A stretch of 64,000 nucleotides of DNA from NCBI RefSeq assembly GCF_965363235.1, contig NC_134847.1, positions 63,458,439 to 63,522,438 on the forward strand. Direction: 5' to 3'. Of this stretch, positions 33,000 to 47,800 are shown in pieces (the stretch's first letter is position 1; each line of letters opens with the position of its first letter). The notes beneath the pieces were generated by a model, which was given only the letters and a program-made list of their open reading frames with translations, did not search any database and was not told the DNA's origin. The position numbers were made by a program, and so were the translations under genes. This stretch comes from Mytilus galloprovincialis (Eukaryota; Mollusca; Bivalvia; Mytilida; Mytilidae).

Positions 33000-33300
33000 G
33001 TCCTTTCATTCATACAATGTATTAGGTATAATTCATGAAGCCAGGAGATACCTAGGAATGATGAAAAGGACCTTTAATGTTAAAAATTATTATAAATTAA
33101 GGAATGTATCTCCCTCATGCAAAGCTCTGATTCCTTTCACGGATTTGGCTATACTTTTTGGAACTTTTGGATTATAGCTCTACATCTTTTATATAAGATT
33201 TGAATTTAACATATTTTGGCCACGAGCATCACTGAAGAGACATTATTTGTCGAAATGCGCATCTGGTGCAAAAAATTGGTACCGTTAATGTTATTAATTA
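33000..33300 (+). repeat. Dispersed repeat family C
   Basis: GTATCTCCCTCATGCAAAGC, GGATTTGGCTATACTTTTTG, ACGAGCATCACTGAAGAGAC and GAAATGCGCATCTGGTGCA are its landmarks. A diverged copy lies at 40640-40825 and short pieces at 30035 and 31800. The class is unknown. Confidence 0.6.
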
Positions 33301-33414
33301 TCTGTTAACTTCACTTTCGGCGATAAAGATGATGTCCTTTCACTAAAGATAACGAAGGTTGATGTGACATCACCGAATGATACTTATCACTGACTTTTTT
33401 TTATTATTATAGAA

Positions 33415-33720
33415 GCAACTCAACGGGTTTCGCGTGTGGATCAGGAACTGCTTACCCTTTCGTTTCCTTTGGGTTTGTGTTTTTAGTCTTCAGTTTTCTA
33501 TGTTGTGTCTCTGTGTTGCAAAAGTAAAATAAATCAGAGGAAAATTCAAAACGGAAAGTACGTAATCAAATCGCAAAACCAAAGATCAAAACACATCAAA
33601 CAAATGGATAATAACTGTCTTATTACCGACTTGGTACAGGCATTTTCTTACGTAGAAAATGGTGGATTAAATCTGATATTATAGCTAGCAAAACCTCTCG
33701 CTTGAAATACAGTCTCAAAC
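33415..33720 (+). repeat. Reverse-transcriptase element tail followed by dispersed repeat family B
   Basis: 33415-33530 carries the tail motif (CAGGAACTGCTTACCCTTTC, AGTCTTCAGTTTTCTATG). 33540-33720 matches family B: ACTTGGTACAGGCATTTTCT, then AAATGGTGGATTAAATC and TATAGCTAGCAAAACCTC. Further tail words lie near 33790-33840 and 34370-34460. Confidence 0.6.
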
Positions 33721-34688
33721 TGTTGTTTGTCTATTGGACCTTTTTTTTAATCATTTTATGCCATAGTATTGGTGGTTTGTAATCGACTTATGATGATATA
33801 ATATAAATTATCTCTTTGGTATTCCCGCCTCTCTTTAATAAACTTGACCAAATGTTAAAGTTTAAAATGAAAAACAATGTTGTCACATTTACAATAGGAA
33901 ATTAGAAATGATATATTTTATTTTAGTTCTCAAACTACCCTCATTGTCAATTTCTAATTGGTACTCAAGATATGAAGCAGACATGACTGCATCTTTGATA
34001 TTTTTGTTATGTATGTTAAATGTAAAAGATGCAATCAGCATAGTCGGAAGAACATTGATTGATTGATTCAGCTAGAAGACATCATCTTTTTATCGATAAT
34101 CATCAAGTTCAATGATAGTTCCAGCTTCCTTTTTACATTTATAAGACCATGAATGCCTCAAACATATAATGGAACAAGCCGATAAAAAAGGTGCACTGTT
34201 GAGTAAAAAAAGAACACATATTGTCTGTTGAAAATTGTCCATATATGTCGATAAAATATTCTAGGTTTCAGTTTGCTCTAGATAGAAGGTTAAGAACATC
34301 CTGCTGCATATGTGGCATCGGTCGTGTTGCTCATGTAATTTAAACGTCGGTGACAAGTCTTAGTCGAGGAAAGAGATCACCCTCAATGTTGTTGGGTTCG
34401 TGTTGATGAGTCTTTAGTTTGCTATGTTGTGTTATGTATACTGTTGTTTGTCTTTTGATCGTTGTTTTGGTTTATCTTTGTCATGACAGTCATTTTGTAT
34501 TGAAATTACATGTTTCAGATCCTTTTGCTAGCTTTCGGCTCAATCACTAGATGTGAAATAATTTCAAAAACAAAGGATCAGTTAAGCCAGATTCAGTATT
34601 TTCAAATAGAATTTATATTATTGACTTTGGATGACGTTAATACAATGGTATATACTGCAGCTGTGTTATTTGAGCAGTCAAATTGCAT

Positions 34689-34722
34689 TGACTGTATATT
34701 CATATGTGATATACAGTCACTG
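34689..34722. repeat. Short hairpin GACTGTATAT..ATATACAGTC
   Basis: A near-perfect 10-bp stem with a 12-base loop lies in a tract rich in palindromic words. The 85-codon frame over it is not convincing. Confidence 0.5.
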
Positions 34723-35587
34723 ACCGTATATCACCTTGTTTATGACGTTGACAATGGGTTTCCGTAGAGTTTTATTTATGACGTCAATAAAACATACAGG
34801 TTCGCGGAAATCTAACGTCATCCGCTTCAAATTAAAAATCGATGGTTTTGACTCTAAATAGTTAATTTAGAACAGTTTTAAGAGCTGAAATGCCTCGCTT
34901 TCTACCTGTTTCTAAGCCTTGTACAAATAACATTGATATTTCGAGACAATGTATGGTTATTCTATATTTATCGGCCCCAGATATGTGAAATCCAACGAGG
35001 TCATTGGTCAGAGTGATATCATGTCTCGGATTGATAAACATTTGTATCTTCTCCTCTTTAAATGTATTAGTCAAAATATTTAACTGTCCCTTATTTTTTA
35101 CTAACTTGTATCATCTGCTTTTGAAGTTGCTCACTTCTTAAAGCTGAAATGTCAAATAAAATTCACTCCAAAAAAATAAATATTTCATCGAAAACAGGAA
35201 GAAAAAAACCCCGTAAATGTGCTTGACCCTCTTAAACGACTTATTAAAGGACATAGAGAAGCTTAAAACTTTGCTTGTTTCTTCACAACTTTAATGATGT
35301 TAATACATTATTGATGAAGTACAGATAATAAGTAAATATCTAACATGAAATAAGTGTTTAACAACCTATGAATTCATACCTTCGGGCTAAATCGTTAGTT
35401 ATTTTCAAAATAGAATGCTTAGATATTGTACATGCGTGTTTGCATGAGTAATGAGTTAATATCTATACTATTGGTTCTAAGTTGATACACAGATGAATAA
35501 TCTTTTTGCATGATACCTCTTCACTATATATTATGTCCCAAACGGAACTCTTTTTTTATATAAATAGCGCGACATTCTCAAATATTT

Positions 35588-35831
35588 TTAATTCGATTTG
35601 ATTTGTCTCGGAGTTCTCGGTGTTTCTGCTTCTCTTTCTGCCTCTAATTCTTCCTCTTCCTCTATTTCTATCTGTTGTAAACGTCTGAGTGCATCACTTA
35701 CTATGCACAAATCGCCACGTAATTCACTAACAGCATTGGCAATACAACGAGTATTGTTAAGTACGTCAACAGTTTGTGTGTATGGGTTATATCGGACAGC
35801 AAATGGTCTTTTAATAGTACAAGCATATTGC
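35588..35831 (-). CDS. TPH: TPH exon 13: tetramerisation tail and stop
   Basis: It encodes (R)[60 protein letters not shown] and a charged end, [11 protein letters not shown], then TAA at 35588-35590. [12 protein letters not shown] matches KRPFGVKYNPYT of TPH1. The heptad-like L-x6-L tail fits the tetramer coiled coil, extended by a Glu-rich run absent from vertebrate TPH1. Confidence 0.95.
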
Positions 35832-38800
35832 CTAAAATAGAAATTCAGAAAACGTTTAGATAAACAGTTTGTTATTGAAGTTTAATGAGAATGAAGTGCG
35901 TTTTAGGAATAGACTTACAAACACCCTCCCTCGATATAAGTTGACTTCCCAATATAAGTTGAATTAAATTATGCATTGGGTTATAACTATAGTTAAAATT
36001 CCCCCAGTAAAGCTAGCTGGTGAATTTGGATGTTAATGCCCTTTTGGAAAAAATGCCCTGAAACGTTTGGTTGTTTTGGCTTTCAAAACTTCTCGTGACG
36101 GGCGTTAAGTACTACTAAGGACTACGGTCCTGCACGGTTGCTAATGCATAACTGATAAAGATAATCAAAGAAATGATGCCCGCAAGGAAATCATAGCCAA
36201 AAAGTAAAATCACAAAAATACTGGACACCGAGGGAAATTAAAAACGGAAAATCTCTACAAAATCAAAAGCTAAAACACTTCAAACAAAATTAATGGTCAA
36301 CAGTTGTCATATTCCTGACTTGATACAGGCATTTTCGTAAATAGAAAATGTTGATTATTCCTTGTTTAATAGCAAGCTAATTGTCTTTATAGGATTACAA
36401 ATGTACGCTTTTAAAACACCATAATTATAGCCTCACAAAAAAAAAAAAAAACACAACAAAACACGCATAAATAGTTTTTCAAAATAATTTCTTTTCCTAT
36501 GAGTTTGATAAAATTACTAAAGCGAAACCCTGACTAATAATTCACAGACAAATAAATTGTATATTACAGTGTATGTCTCAGGTATAACCTAATACTAATG
36601 ATACAGACTTATGAATTGGAACACCATATTTGCGTTTCATTGAATGTACATAAACAGATTGCAAAAGGTATTGAAACCGAAATAAAAAAAGCTAATGAAG
36701 TATCTAAAAAGTCAACGAACAATATTATGTAACGTACAAAATGTACTATAAAAAGTAAAATTACAAAAATACCGAACTACGAGGAATATTCAAAACTGAA
36801 AGTTTGTAATCAAAAGACAAAATCAAAATCTCTAAAACATCAAACGAATGGATAACTGTCATATTCCTGACTTGGCACAGGCATTTTCTTACATAGACAA
36901 TTGTGAATTAAACCTTGTTTTATAAGCGCGAGACTGACGTGTTTGTCTCTATTTACTTTGAAAATCATAACTGGATTCGCATTAAAAAAGTCAAACCAGC
37001 TAGGAAGTGTTTAGTTGCCAAGAATTTCTTCGACACGTGAACTTTTACTTTATTAAAGGCAGTCAACAATGACATATAACAAGCAGTGCACAAATCATCT
37101 ACTGTTTCATTGTTTTCATTGTTTCCGTTGTGTCGTTTGTTTTCTCTTATATTTGAGTGTGAATTCACATTACTATAAGACGTGTTACGGTACTTTTCTA
37201 TCCCAAATTCATGTATTTGGTATTGTTGTTATACTTGTTATTTTCATCGGATTTTGTCTAATGCTTATTTCGTTTCTGTGTGTGTTACATTTTAATGTTG
37301 TGTCGTTGTTAATGCGTTTCCCTCAGTTTTAGTTTGTTACCCCGGTTTAGTTTTTTCCCCATCGATTTACGCGTTTTGAACAGCGGTATACTACTGTTGC
37401 CTTAATTCATCGGTGTGGAAAAGTCAAACTTAAGGCAGTGAAGTCAAACACATACAAAAAACTGTTATTTAGGTCGTATGATTTGATGCTCAAGCATTTG
37501 ACTTTCCAAACGTACGACTACCTGTTTGCTAGCTATTTGAGATATACGCTGTCTTCGCACAGAAACTGATATTTTACACTTATAATATAGTACATTATAT
37601 TTTATATGGAATATTGAAATATCTGAAGAAAAAAAACAAAACAAAACAAAAACCCTCTATCTTTTAATAAATGTCAACTATTCATGTGTCACACTTCTAA
37701 AAATAAGTAATACAAGACCTGTTGCAGTGAATATTAGATACCAAAGTATTATCAGTATTGTTATAAAAGTCACATTCATTTGAAACCAATAATAAAAAAA
37801 CACAAAAGGAAACAAAACAAGAAGTTCTTTTATAGTAACATACATGTCTAATAATTTGAATAAACTGAAATGTAGGTGTACCTCATTCTGTCCTTTGCCT
37901 CTTCAAAGCTTTCGGTATAAAAGTAAACATCTTGAAAAGTGGTTATAAGACATTCCTGTTTAGATGTTCGAACTGGTTCAAATGGTATTTTCTTGGACTT
38001 GTCAGTTAATGCATGCTTGAAAAATAATGTTAGAAATATTACTCAGGAAAAGTAAGATTGAGAGAGTATTCGCATCAGTTCAAAGACCGTTCACTATGGT
38101 TTTACAGTTACACTGATGATGTGTTCAGAAAACAGTAATCTAGTATTACAATGTCTTTGTACTTCTAGTATGTTGAGATGTTTGAGATGATTAAAATTAA
38201 ACATGAATCAGCACATATAATTAATAAGAACGTTCATTCAATATCATACAGGCATCATATAGAATTAGTTAACCGATTTAAGGTGAAATACAAATACAGG
38301 TAAAAAAAATACAATGGAAATATTAAAAAGTCGAAGTTATATAAACACATACTAAGTGAATCCGGTCGGGTCAAGTCAAGTTAGAGTCTTACCTTAAGTT
38401 CTCCAATAGAAGACAGAAGTCCAGCACCGTATACCCGCATAAGTCCGTCTTGTTTACATAATCCAAATTCAACAGTAAAGAAGTAAAGCTGGAAAAAAAT
38501 TAATAATCTTAACAATGCATAAAACAGACGTACATGAAGATATACAAAAATACAAGTATCAGTGGCAGATCCTTGGTTTATGTAGAGTCGTACGCCAGCA
38601 TTGATCGCCCAAAAATTACAAATCTCTCGTTTTTTTCACGATAGATATCAATTTTTTTTATATATTAGACCAAATTGTCCAAAAATGTTTTGGCCTTGTT
38701 GGTTTTTTTTTATCACAAATAGCTATTATGGCAACTTACTGTAGCTAATTTCTGTACTGCCTCATCACTGGCACCAAGTGATGCTAGCCCTAATTCTTGT

Positions 38801-41800
38801 GAGAACTGTGCAAAGCTCGGATCAGCTAATAGTGGCATGTGTCCAAGTAATTCGTGGCAACAATCACTACAACACGCAAATATATGTTAGACAGTCACAA
38901 ACAGCTAATATGCAAATATTTACTGGCTTATATTGAGTCATTATTAAAATTATGATAATAAATTTAGTTCACGGTTATAGTAGCGCTTATCATGTTCTGT
39001 CTTAATACGTTTGGGACTTCGCTGTTTACGAAAATAAATAACAAAGTCTCGTTTACAATTATACTATAATAACACATTTTTATATACAATTAAAACAACC
39101 ATCAAATGCAATTTTCATCGAAAATTTGATGTTGAACGATGGAATGACTTGTGAATTTAAAACATTAGATATTAAATGAAGGGTTATAGCTTGTGGTTCT
39201 GTTTTGAAAATTGTCAGCTATAAGCTCCAAAAGATAAAAAAAAAAATGCATTTGGTTATGTTACGACACATTTTGTTTGGAGGTTTCAAACTTTTGAAGT
39301 TTTTCAGAATTTAGTCACACCTAATGTAGGCTTTTAAGAAATAAAATTAAGAATTTATATGGAGAATGTGTCAAAGAGACAACAACCCGCCAAAGGAACA
39401 GAAAACACGTCTCATGAAGCACGAAAATCATATTGTATATCGTAAAATTACAAGTAAAATACATACGGTTCTGGTGTATATAAGGGATCAGAACTATGTC
39501 TTATATACTGTGTACAATGAAACACTCGGAAAGCCAAACCAGCAAGGAAATCACGTGATGTTAGGTAACCAGCAACTGGGCGAAGCTGAAATCCTGTTTT
39601 CTCTGAAAGTAGTAATTAATCAGTATAAAGCTAACACTATAAAGGAATCAGAAACCATTCGAGAATCTGAACATTTCAATTTCTAATAAGCTAAAGAGTG
39701 AAACTGATGTTATTCATTTATTTACAAAGTTTCTTTTTTTTCAATTTACCTATTGGACTTAGAACTTTAGGTATGAACTACATGTTAGATTGAAAAAAAA
39801 GAACATACCTTTTAAAAATTCCGACACATCCTCCAGTTGTGGTACATTATCTTTCCTGTAAGAAATAGTTTTATAAGATTAATCATAAAACGTATATATA
39901 TATATATAAACTTTAAATTGTCATAGCCATTTATCAATACAACTTTCCGCTAATTGTCCGCTTACTACTTGGATAACTCAGACGCTCCCGTAAACTCTGA
40001 CGTCACAAAAGGTAATGTCGATACCATACTTACAAAGAGAGATTGACGATGTCAAATTGAAAATCAAACTTACAAGACAAGTGACATAGAAATGGAAAGA
40101 TCACAATATGAAAGACGGAATAATCTTTTGTGTCGTTAAATTTAATACAGGTGAAAGTGTTGTATGATGTCAAAAGTAATTTAATAATCCTAGTTGCCAA
40201 TGAGGCAATTTTATTACAATTAACATTTGGTTACCACCAAAATTGTGACTCGTTCATTTAAGTTTTTCTTCTATAACATACCTATATCCACAAAATTCTG
40301 TTAGCTGAGGAATATTTCTTAAATATTCTCGACATGCGTGTGAAGGATACAGCTTCATCAGCTCCGTGAAAACAGTTCCCCTACAATATTACCGTTACAA
40401 TGTTAAGTAAAAATGATATTTAAAAAAGAGCATGCAATGAATAGCTTTAATTAATAAACAAGCTGTGCACATCAAAGTAGTCTGATACTTTTTCTCAATA
40501 TATGTAACCATGCATGAATAACTAGTTCATGTTATAAAAGTAATTTTGTCTCCCGTTAACCACTTCGGCATTGGCATGAAAATACGAGTATAATAGTTTG
40601 ATTGAAAGATGCAGTTAAAAGGTTTTAAAAATAATTTTAAATAATTGAACGAATCTCCCTCATGGGTAGCTCAATTCCTTGTCTGGATTTTGCCGTTATG
40701 TTTTGTATTTTTTATTTCAGCTTTCAACTTTTGTAAACTTTTACCTCTATAGCACCACTGAGTACATTTATTGTTAAAATGAGAATTTTTGCAGAAATAT
40801 GGTACCGTTTAGTAAAGATCGGTAATTTTTAAAAGTTAATACTCATACGATTTTGAGGTGTATAAGTTGTATAAGACATATTTAAGTTTCAGCAATGATT
40901 CGACATATATCATATCGGTGAACACTTTGTTGAGATCTGTTTAACTCCAATCTTATTTTTCTTAAATGTTATAAACTTTTTATAGTATTTGTACTAACCA
41001 TGTTTTAATCTCTTCTTCAGTATAGTCAATTCTAGGTATAGGTTCTCCACTGTAGAAAGATAAGGAAAGTTATTATTTTATTGTAATATGACAAAAAATA
41101 TACGAACTACCTCTTCATTATTATAATGTATTTAGTACCGAACAGTAATTTCGCATGTCACTCATTCTCAATAAACGCTATGTATGTTAAGAGAAATAAC
41201 ATAAGTCAACAAAATTTATTTATTAGCTGAAAATTGGCTTTAAAACTTTCTAGATTACTTGAGGCTTACTTTATGTACTCTTAAAAACTGCTGTTTCCCT
41301 ATCAATTTATCAAAAATCAACGTTAAAATATTGTAAATACATTGCCGTTTTGACTGTTTGATAAAAATTAAAAACATTTGTCATGGGAAAAATAATAATT
41401 TCTTCTGCCATTACAAACCATGAAAAGTATCAAAGTTGTATTACCATTATTTATTGGTATAGCTTAATTTTTCCATTTGTTACTTATACCAACGCTAAAA
41501 CTGATGGTTTTAACACTCAAACATATTTTATACAATGCATTCATCACAATTAGGCGACAATCGCTAAATCAGCATCGACCTTTCTCACAAATAAGATAAT
41601 ACCAGTAATATTTCGACGGATTTGCCAAGAATGATACCGAGATAAAACAAAAGGTCTACGACATTAACTGATCAGCAATAACTATTCATGAGTTAGGATA
41701 CAATCACAACAAATTATCCTTTTATGGCACTACCGAAGTTCTATATGTCGAAATAATTTCTTTGATTTCACGTTAGAAAATTGTATACATATTTTATAGT

Positions 41801-44800
41801 TATCCCTCCCGATATGACGTTAATGAATCAAGGCACGTCAATTTGTTTTTACCTTAAAAGGTAATCGAGGTGGAAAATGAAATTACTCCCCCAAGGCCAA
41901 TTTTACGTCCTGATTGTCACATAAACATCTACAGTTTGATTTCATTCCATAAAGATAAAAGAATAGGTGGTTCTAGAAGGTTTAATCAAGGAGCCTTTTT
42001 GCATCCAGATAATACAATGCATTTATATCACACAAAAGCAGAAATAATTGGTTCTAGAAGGTTTAATTAAGCAGCCTTTTTGCATCCAGATATTACAATG
42101 CATTTATATCACACAAAAGCAGTAAAGCTATAAGGGTTTGATAAGGCTCACATGGTGAATCTTCTATTGTGTAAAAAATCATACGTCTATCAACAACGTT
42201 TCACGAGCTCTCTTGGAAAAGTAAAACAATCTAATATTAGTGGATAACCGTTATCTTGATCACTTAGAATAAAATGCTAGGGAAATAAAAAAGTTGTATC
42301 TAAAACGATCTAAATAAATGTGAATCTAATAAGACCGAAGACGTTATCAGAAGGCAAAATTTCATATTTCAAGGATAGTTTGTTTTAAATCCTAATTTAA
42401 ATAATAAAAAAAAAATTCGCAAATAAATTAGGCACAGATTTTTAGACTTTTGTGCAGAGTTAATTTATTTAAAATGTAGAACTCGGATTTTGAATGTAGT
42501 ATAACGAAATCCGAGTTCTATATTTTAAAAAGATTGTGTTGAGTATGTTTTTTTCTTTGATACCATATTTCTTTGGCTTTAATTAAAACAAGATAGTTCG
42601 GTCAAGAAAGTCAACTTGAATACATTTGTGTACTTAAGCTGACATCCTGTTGAACACCAGATAGGTAACTCTATATGGAAGAAGTCTATTCCTTACAACG
42701 AGCAGGTGTTCACTCTGATGGAATCGGTATTTTTCTTGCAAGTCAAAAGACTATCATAGAAATAGCACCAATAGCATAACTCAATATCTTTTTAGTACTT
42801 AAACTTACTATTTGTACTTGAAAGCAATATCTGCAAATATTTTTCTCCTTAATCTATAAACCTTGTCTTTGAATCCCTGAAAAGTTAAAACTTCGTTTCA
42901 ATATATATTTACAACAAAGACATGATATATAAAAACAAGTATTTACTTTTACCATAAGCCATATCTAACAATACAAATGGACAGAAATAAATAAATGACA
43001 ATTAAAAAAATACATAGATAAAGTCAGTGATATTGATAAGGAAAGACATACAAAAATAACAAAAGTATGTCAGATGGATTTGAAATATCTGAACTTTTCA
43101 CCCCTTTCAATGTGGTAATTTGTATATTAATGGTGTCGCCTTTTTGAAATATTTATTCATGAATACGTGATAACTACATGACGTGAAGACTTTATAACAC
43201 ATTTTTAAATTAAAAGATATTTTTACAATATTAACACAAATTAAGTGTGTGTGAAATACAAAGATTGGCTAGATTTACGTTGTACTCTGAAGAACCGTAA
43301 AGCACAAAATAACCATATATAGATTGCAGTATCTTAACACGTGTACTCATTCTATTTATAAATTAGACTGAGACTGCCGAATGTCAATTTTTGTCCTAAA
43401 AATATTGGTCTTTCTTTACGATATAATTTCACTTTTACGTATTAATATCGATGTTTTGTTTTGGCATCTCTATTTCCAGGCAATCTGATCAATACAATGT
43501 TTGTTTGTTTGTAAAAGAATTCGTTATAAAATATTTAAGAATCAGTTTTGTTTTGTGGCGTTCATTAGCTATAATACCCTCATATCTAATGTATTTTTTT
43601 TATAATGTCATCGTTTGCCCACTGAATCGGGCAGATGGCACACGATACCTAGAAACGAAAGGGTCTATCATTTATGGGACTCAATGAAATAGTTGATAAG
43701 CACCCCTTTAATTCAGATTGTAACTTTTTTAAATCTGAAAAAAAAGAAACGATTACCGTAATATTGCTGAAAGAAAATATCAATTATATCAAAATCAATC
43801 CATTTATTATCATCAACTGATATTGTTGTATTTAAGAAAAAATAATTATAGAACGTCTTTCTTACCAGTTAGTTCCTATTATGTCAAACTTGCACAATTA
43901 CATACGGTCATCTAAAAATTTGCGAAAATTACCGCAAAACTTTTCATATTTGTTTACGCATACATTAGAATAATTGTTTGCTTATCAGATCATATCAGTC
44001 GGAAACCCGGTTGAAATAGAACAAAAGAATCGAAGCTCTTTGTTAGAGAAGGCGATAAATGTGTACTGTAATGTTTACTATAGTGACAAAAATTTTAAAA
44101 GTTAATAGAAACAAACAAAATTACAATTTTCTTCTCAATTACGAAGTGTTTTATTTTAAAAACACCATTTGCATAATTTTTCAATTTATCTAGTACATAG
44201 TTAAGCAGAACAATTAGATATCAAGTCGACGACATGGGTATCTTTCAAGTTGGATGAAAAAAATTGCATAACGTCCGATTTAAAAAAAAAATTACCACGG
44301 ACGGAAAACATATCAATCTATCAGTTCAGTAATTTTTGTGTCTGCCCTTCCATTATGTGACTCAAGAAAAAAATCCAAAAAAATGAGTAACAATAGTATC
44401 GAAAGGAAAAAAATCGAGTGCACCTTTTTATGTTAGGGCGTATTTGAGTTGAATATTTTGTCTTGATATCGTACAAATCAAGAATATTTCATACATCGTC
44501 TCGCTTCAGATTCTATCATTTTTATATATCAAAGCTACAGGTTGACTTTATAACATAAAAAAAATCACAGTACTAAAAGATGCAATATATGGGTCAAGTG
44601 AAATACCTATCTAATGAATCACAAAAACAGAGAAGTGGGTTCGAATAACTATTTTTTTTACTGAAAGTACTTGACGACAGTCTTTCAAGTTGGATGATAA
44701 AAATGCATATCTTCGAAAAATTGTAATTTTGTGTGTGTGATAACTAGGGTTTATAGTCTTCAACCACTCAAAAAATCTAGTCTGCCCTTCCACCAAATAT

Positions 44801-47800
44801 TTAATTAGAATTTTTTTAAATGTTTATGAATTTTCGAAAATTCCACCTGACAACCGATCAGACAATAGTTTTAAGTTGAATCAATGCAGACAAGATCATT
44901 AACTGATGCTCATTAGCTAGTAGATACATTTGTCTTTTAAAATACAACTGACATATAAGGATCGTAATGGTGCAATGTGGATAAATTTATCGGTTTCCAA
45001 GAGCAAAATTGGTAGCGCGTCATCCCTACAATGGCTTCCATTTCTACGATTGTGAAAATGATAATTTTGACGAAGTAGAATCCTGACTGATATGTTATAA
45101 TCGAAAAAAAACTATTTGTTTATTCGTATTCAAAATTATGTCGATAGGTTTGTCTGAATACCGGTACTTATATTCTTATGAAGAGTTGGATTATCAAAAG
45201 TAACTATACTGACATCTATACAGTCAGGATTCTACTTCGTAAAAATTATCTCCCCATTACGCCAGTTAATTTTCACAATCGTAGAAATGGAAGCCATTGT
45301 AGGGATGACGCGCTGCCAATTTTGCTGTTGAAAACCGATAAATTTATCCGCATAGCACCATTACGATCCTTATATGTCAGTTGTATTTTAAAAGACAAAT
45401 CTATCTACTAGCTAATGAGCATCAGTTAATGATCTTGCTGCATTGATTCAACTTAAAACTAGTGTCTAATCGGTTGTCAGGTGGAATTTTTGAAAATTCA
45501 TAAACATTTAAAAAATTTCTAATTAAATATTTCGAGGAGGGCAGACTAGATTTTTTCAGTGGTTGAAGACTATAAACCTTAGTTATCACACACAAAAAAA
45601 TATTATTTTTCGAAGATATGCATTTTCATCGTCCAACTTGAAAGACTGTCGTCAAGTACTTTTAGTAAAAAAAATAGCTATTCGAACACACCTACTCTGT
45701 TTTTATGATTCATTAGATAGGTATTTCACATGACCCATATATTTCATCTTTTAGTACTGTGATGTTTTTATGTTATAAAGTCAATCTGTAGCTTTGATAT
45801 ATAAAAATGATAGAATCTGAAGCGAGATGATGTGTCAAATATTCTTGCTTTGTATGTTTTCATGACAAAATATTTTAACTCAAACACGCCCTAACATAAA
45901 AAGGTGCACTCGATTTTCTCTTTTCGTTACAATTGTTACCCATTTTTTAGAATTTTTTCTTGAGTCACATAATGGAAGGGCAGACACGAAAATTACTGAA
46001 ATAATAGATTGATATGTTCTCCGTCCGTGGTCATTTTTTTTAAAAAAAATCGGAGGTTATGCATTTTCTACATCCAACTTGATAGATACCCATGTCGTTG
46101 ACTTGATATCTAATTATTCTGCTTAACTATGTAATAGATAAATTGAAACCTTATGCAAATGGTGTTTTTAAAATAGAACACTTCGTAATTGAGAAGAAAA
46201 TTGTCATTTTATTTGTTTCTATTAACTTTTAAAGTTTTTGTTACTATAGTAAACATTACAGTAAGCATTTATCGCCTTCTCTAACAAAGAGCTTCGATTC
46301 TTTTGTTCTATTTCAACTGGGTTTCCGCCTGTATACTGCGGTTCACAAACTTATTTTTGGTCTCAAGTGTCTTGTAGATGATAAATAAAAAAACATACCG
46401 GATGATCAGCATCAAGCTCTGATCCGTACATCAATACTCTATTCGCAGACTTATCTAGGTCTGATACTTTTCTAGGAAACCACGGTATATTCTGTAGTTC
46501 ATCGTCTGAAAATAAAAGGGAGACAATCATTTGAGAAACAGTCAGAACCCAGAGATGATAAAACAAAAATAAAGTTAAGATAAAACACACAGAACACGCA
46601 AACATTTATCAATAAGAACAAGTATTGAGAAACAGGCCTAGCCATAAAATGCGCGTACGTGAAATTATTTGCACCGGAAGTCGGTTTATACTTGCTGTGA
46701 TGGTTTAAATTGTATCAAACGGTCAGAAGCCAAAGATGATTAAACAAAAGTTAAAGGAAGATAAAAACACAAACACACAAACAACAACCAATGAGAACAA
46801 GTATTGAAAAACAAGCCTAGCAAGTAAACGTGAACTCATTTGCCCGGGAGTGATTTATATATGCTTTGATGGCACCAATACTTATGTTTCATTCCAGAAG
46901 TGTGACCACACTATAAATGAACAGTGTGACTGTGACATATTATTTTTTGACGCATCTGATTGAATGACACATTTTCGAGCTCGGAAAAAATCCCTTTTGT
47001 TAATTCCAAATGATAAGCATCTTAACAGCCAAAAACCAGTTCAAAAAATTAGGATTGTGTAAAAAGAAAAGAGAAAATGCCTACAGTGAAGACACCTATT
47101 TTGCTACTTACCTAAATAAGTAATACGTGAAGCGGTAGCCGGTGATGGCGGTATAGGAAGATCGTTGTATGATATACTGTTGACCTCTTTCTTAAGTCGC
47201 TTGATTAATTCTTCCAGTCGGATGTTATCCGTCTCTATATCCATATAAATATCATACATAGAATCACAACGCCTTGACCTCCTGGATTCTATACGAACAA
47301 CATTGATATGGTGTTCCTGAAACATTTCAATTAGGGATTCATCACTACAGAGGCAAAAACGACAGTTACAATATAGAAAAACTTATGTCAAAAACAAATT
47401 GTTGACTTATAGATTCATTTTGTTGGTTTGTTTCAATACCACATTTTTTTTACCACTACTAAAGTTTTTAAGAATGCCAAATATGTCAATACTCTCACTA
47501 ATCAATATTTCACACATTCTATTGGCTGTGCTCTAGCACCATTGCAATATATCAATTAACAAAAAAAATATGATAGAAAGATAATGGTGAAAACAAATTA
47601 AAATGAAAAGAATTTAACTTACAGTGTTTAATCCACAAGACAAACAATGGTATGATAGTATCATCATTCAAAGAATATTAAGACGTCACAGTTTGTAAAA
47701 AAGTAAGAAAGACGATTGTATACATGACCTTTATACATAAAGACCTACAGATCATCATGACAACAGACAAGGCAGGTGGCATTTCAGAGGAAAAGTACAT

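Noticed and set aside
37069-37332. 87-codon hydrophobic frame that could be read as a membrane protein
   Set aside because: It lies within an inverted copy of dispersed repeat family B inside TPH intron 12. Other copies do not keep the frame.
39366-39686. 106-codon plus-strand frame
   Set aside because: It covers TPH exon 9 in antisense. The minus strand encodes the conserved catalytic-domain exon with correct splice sites.
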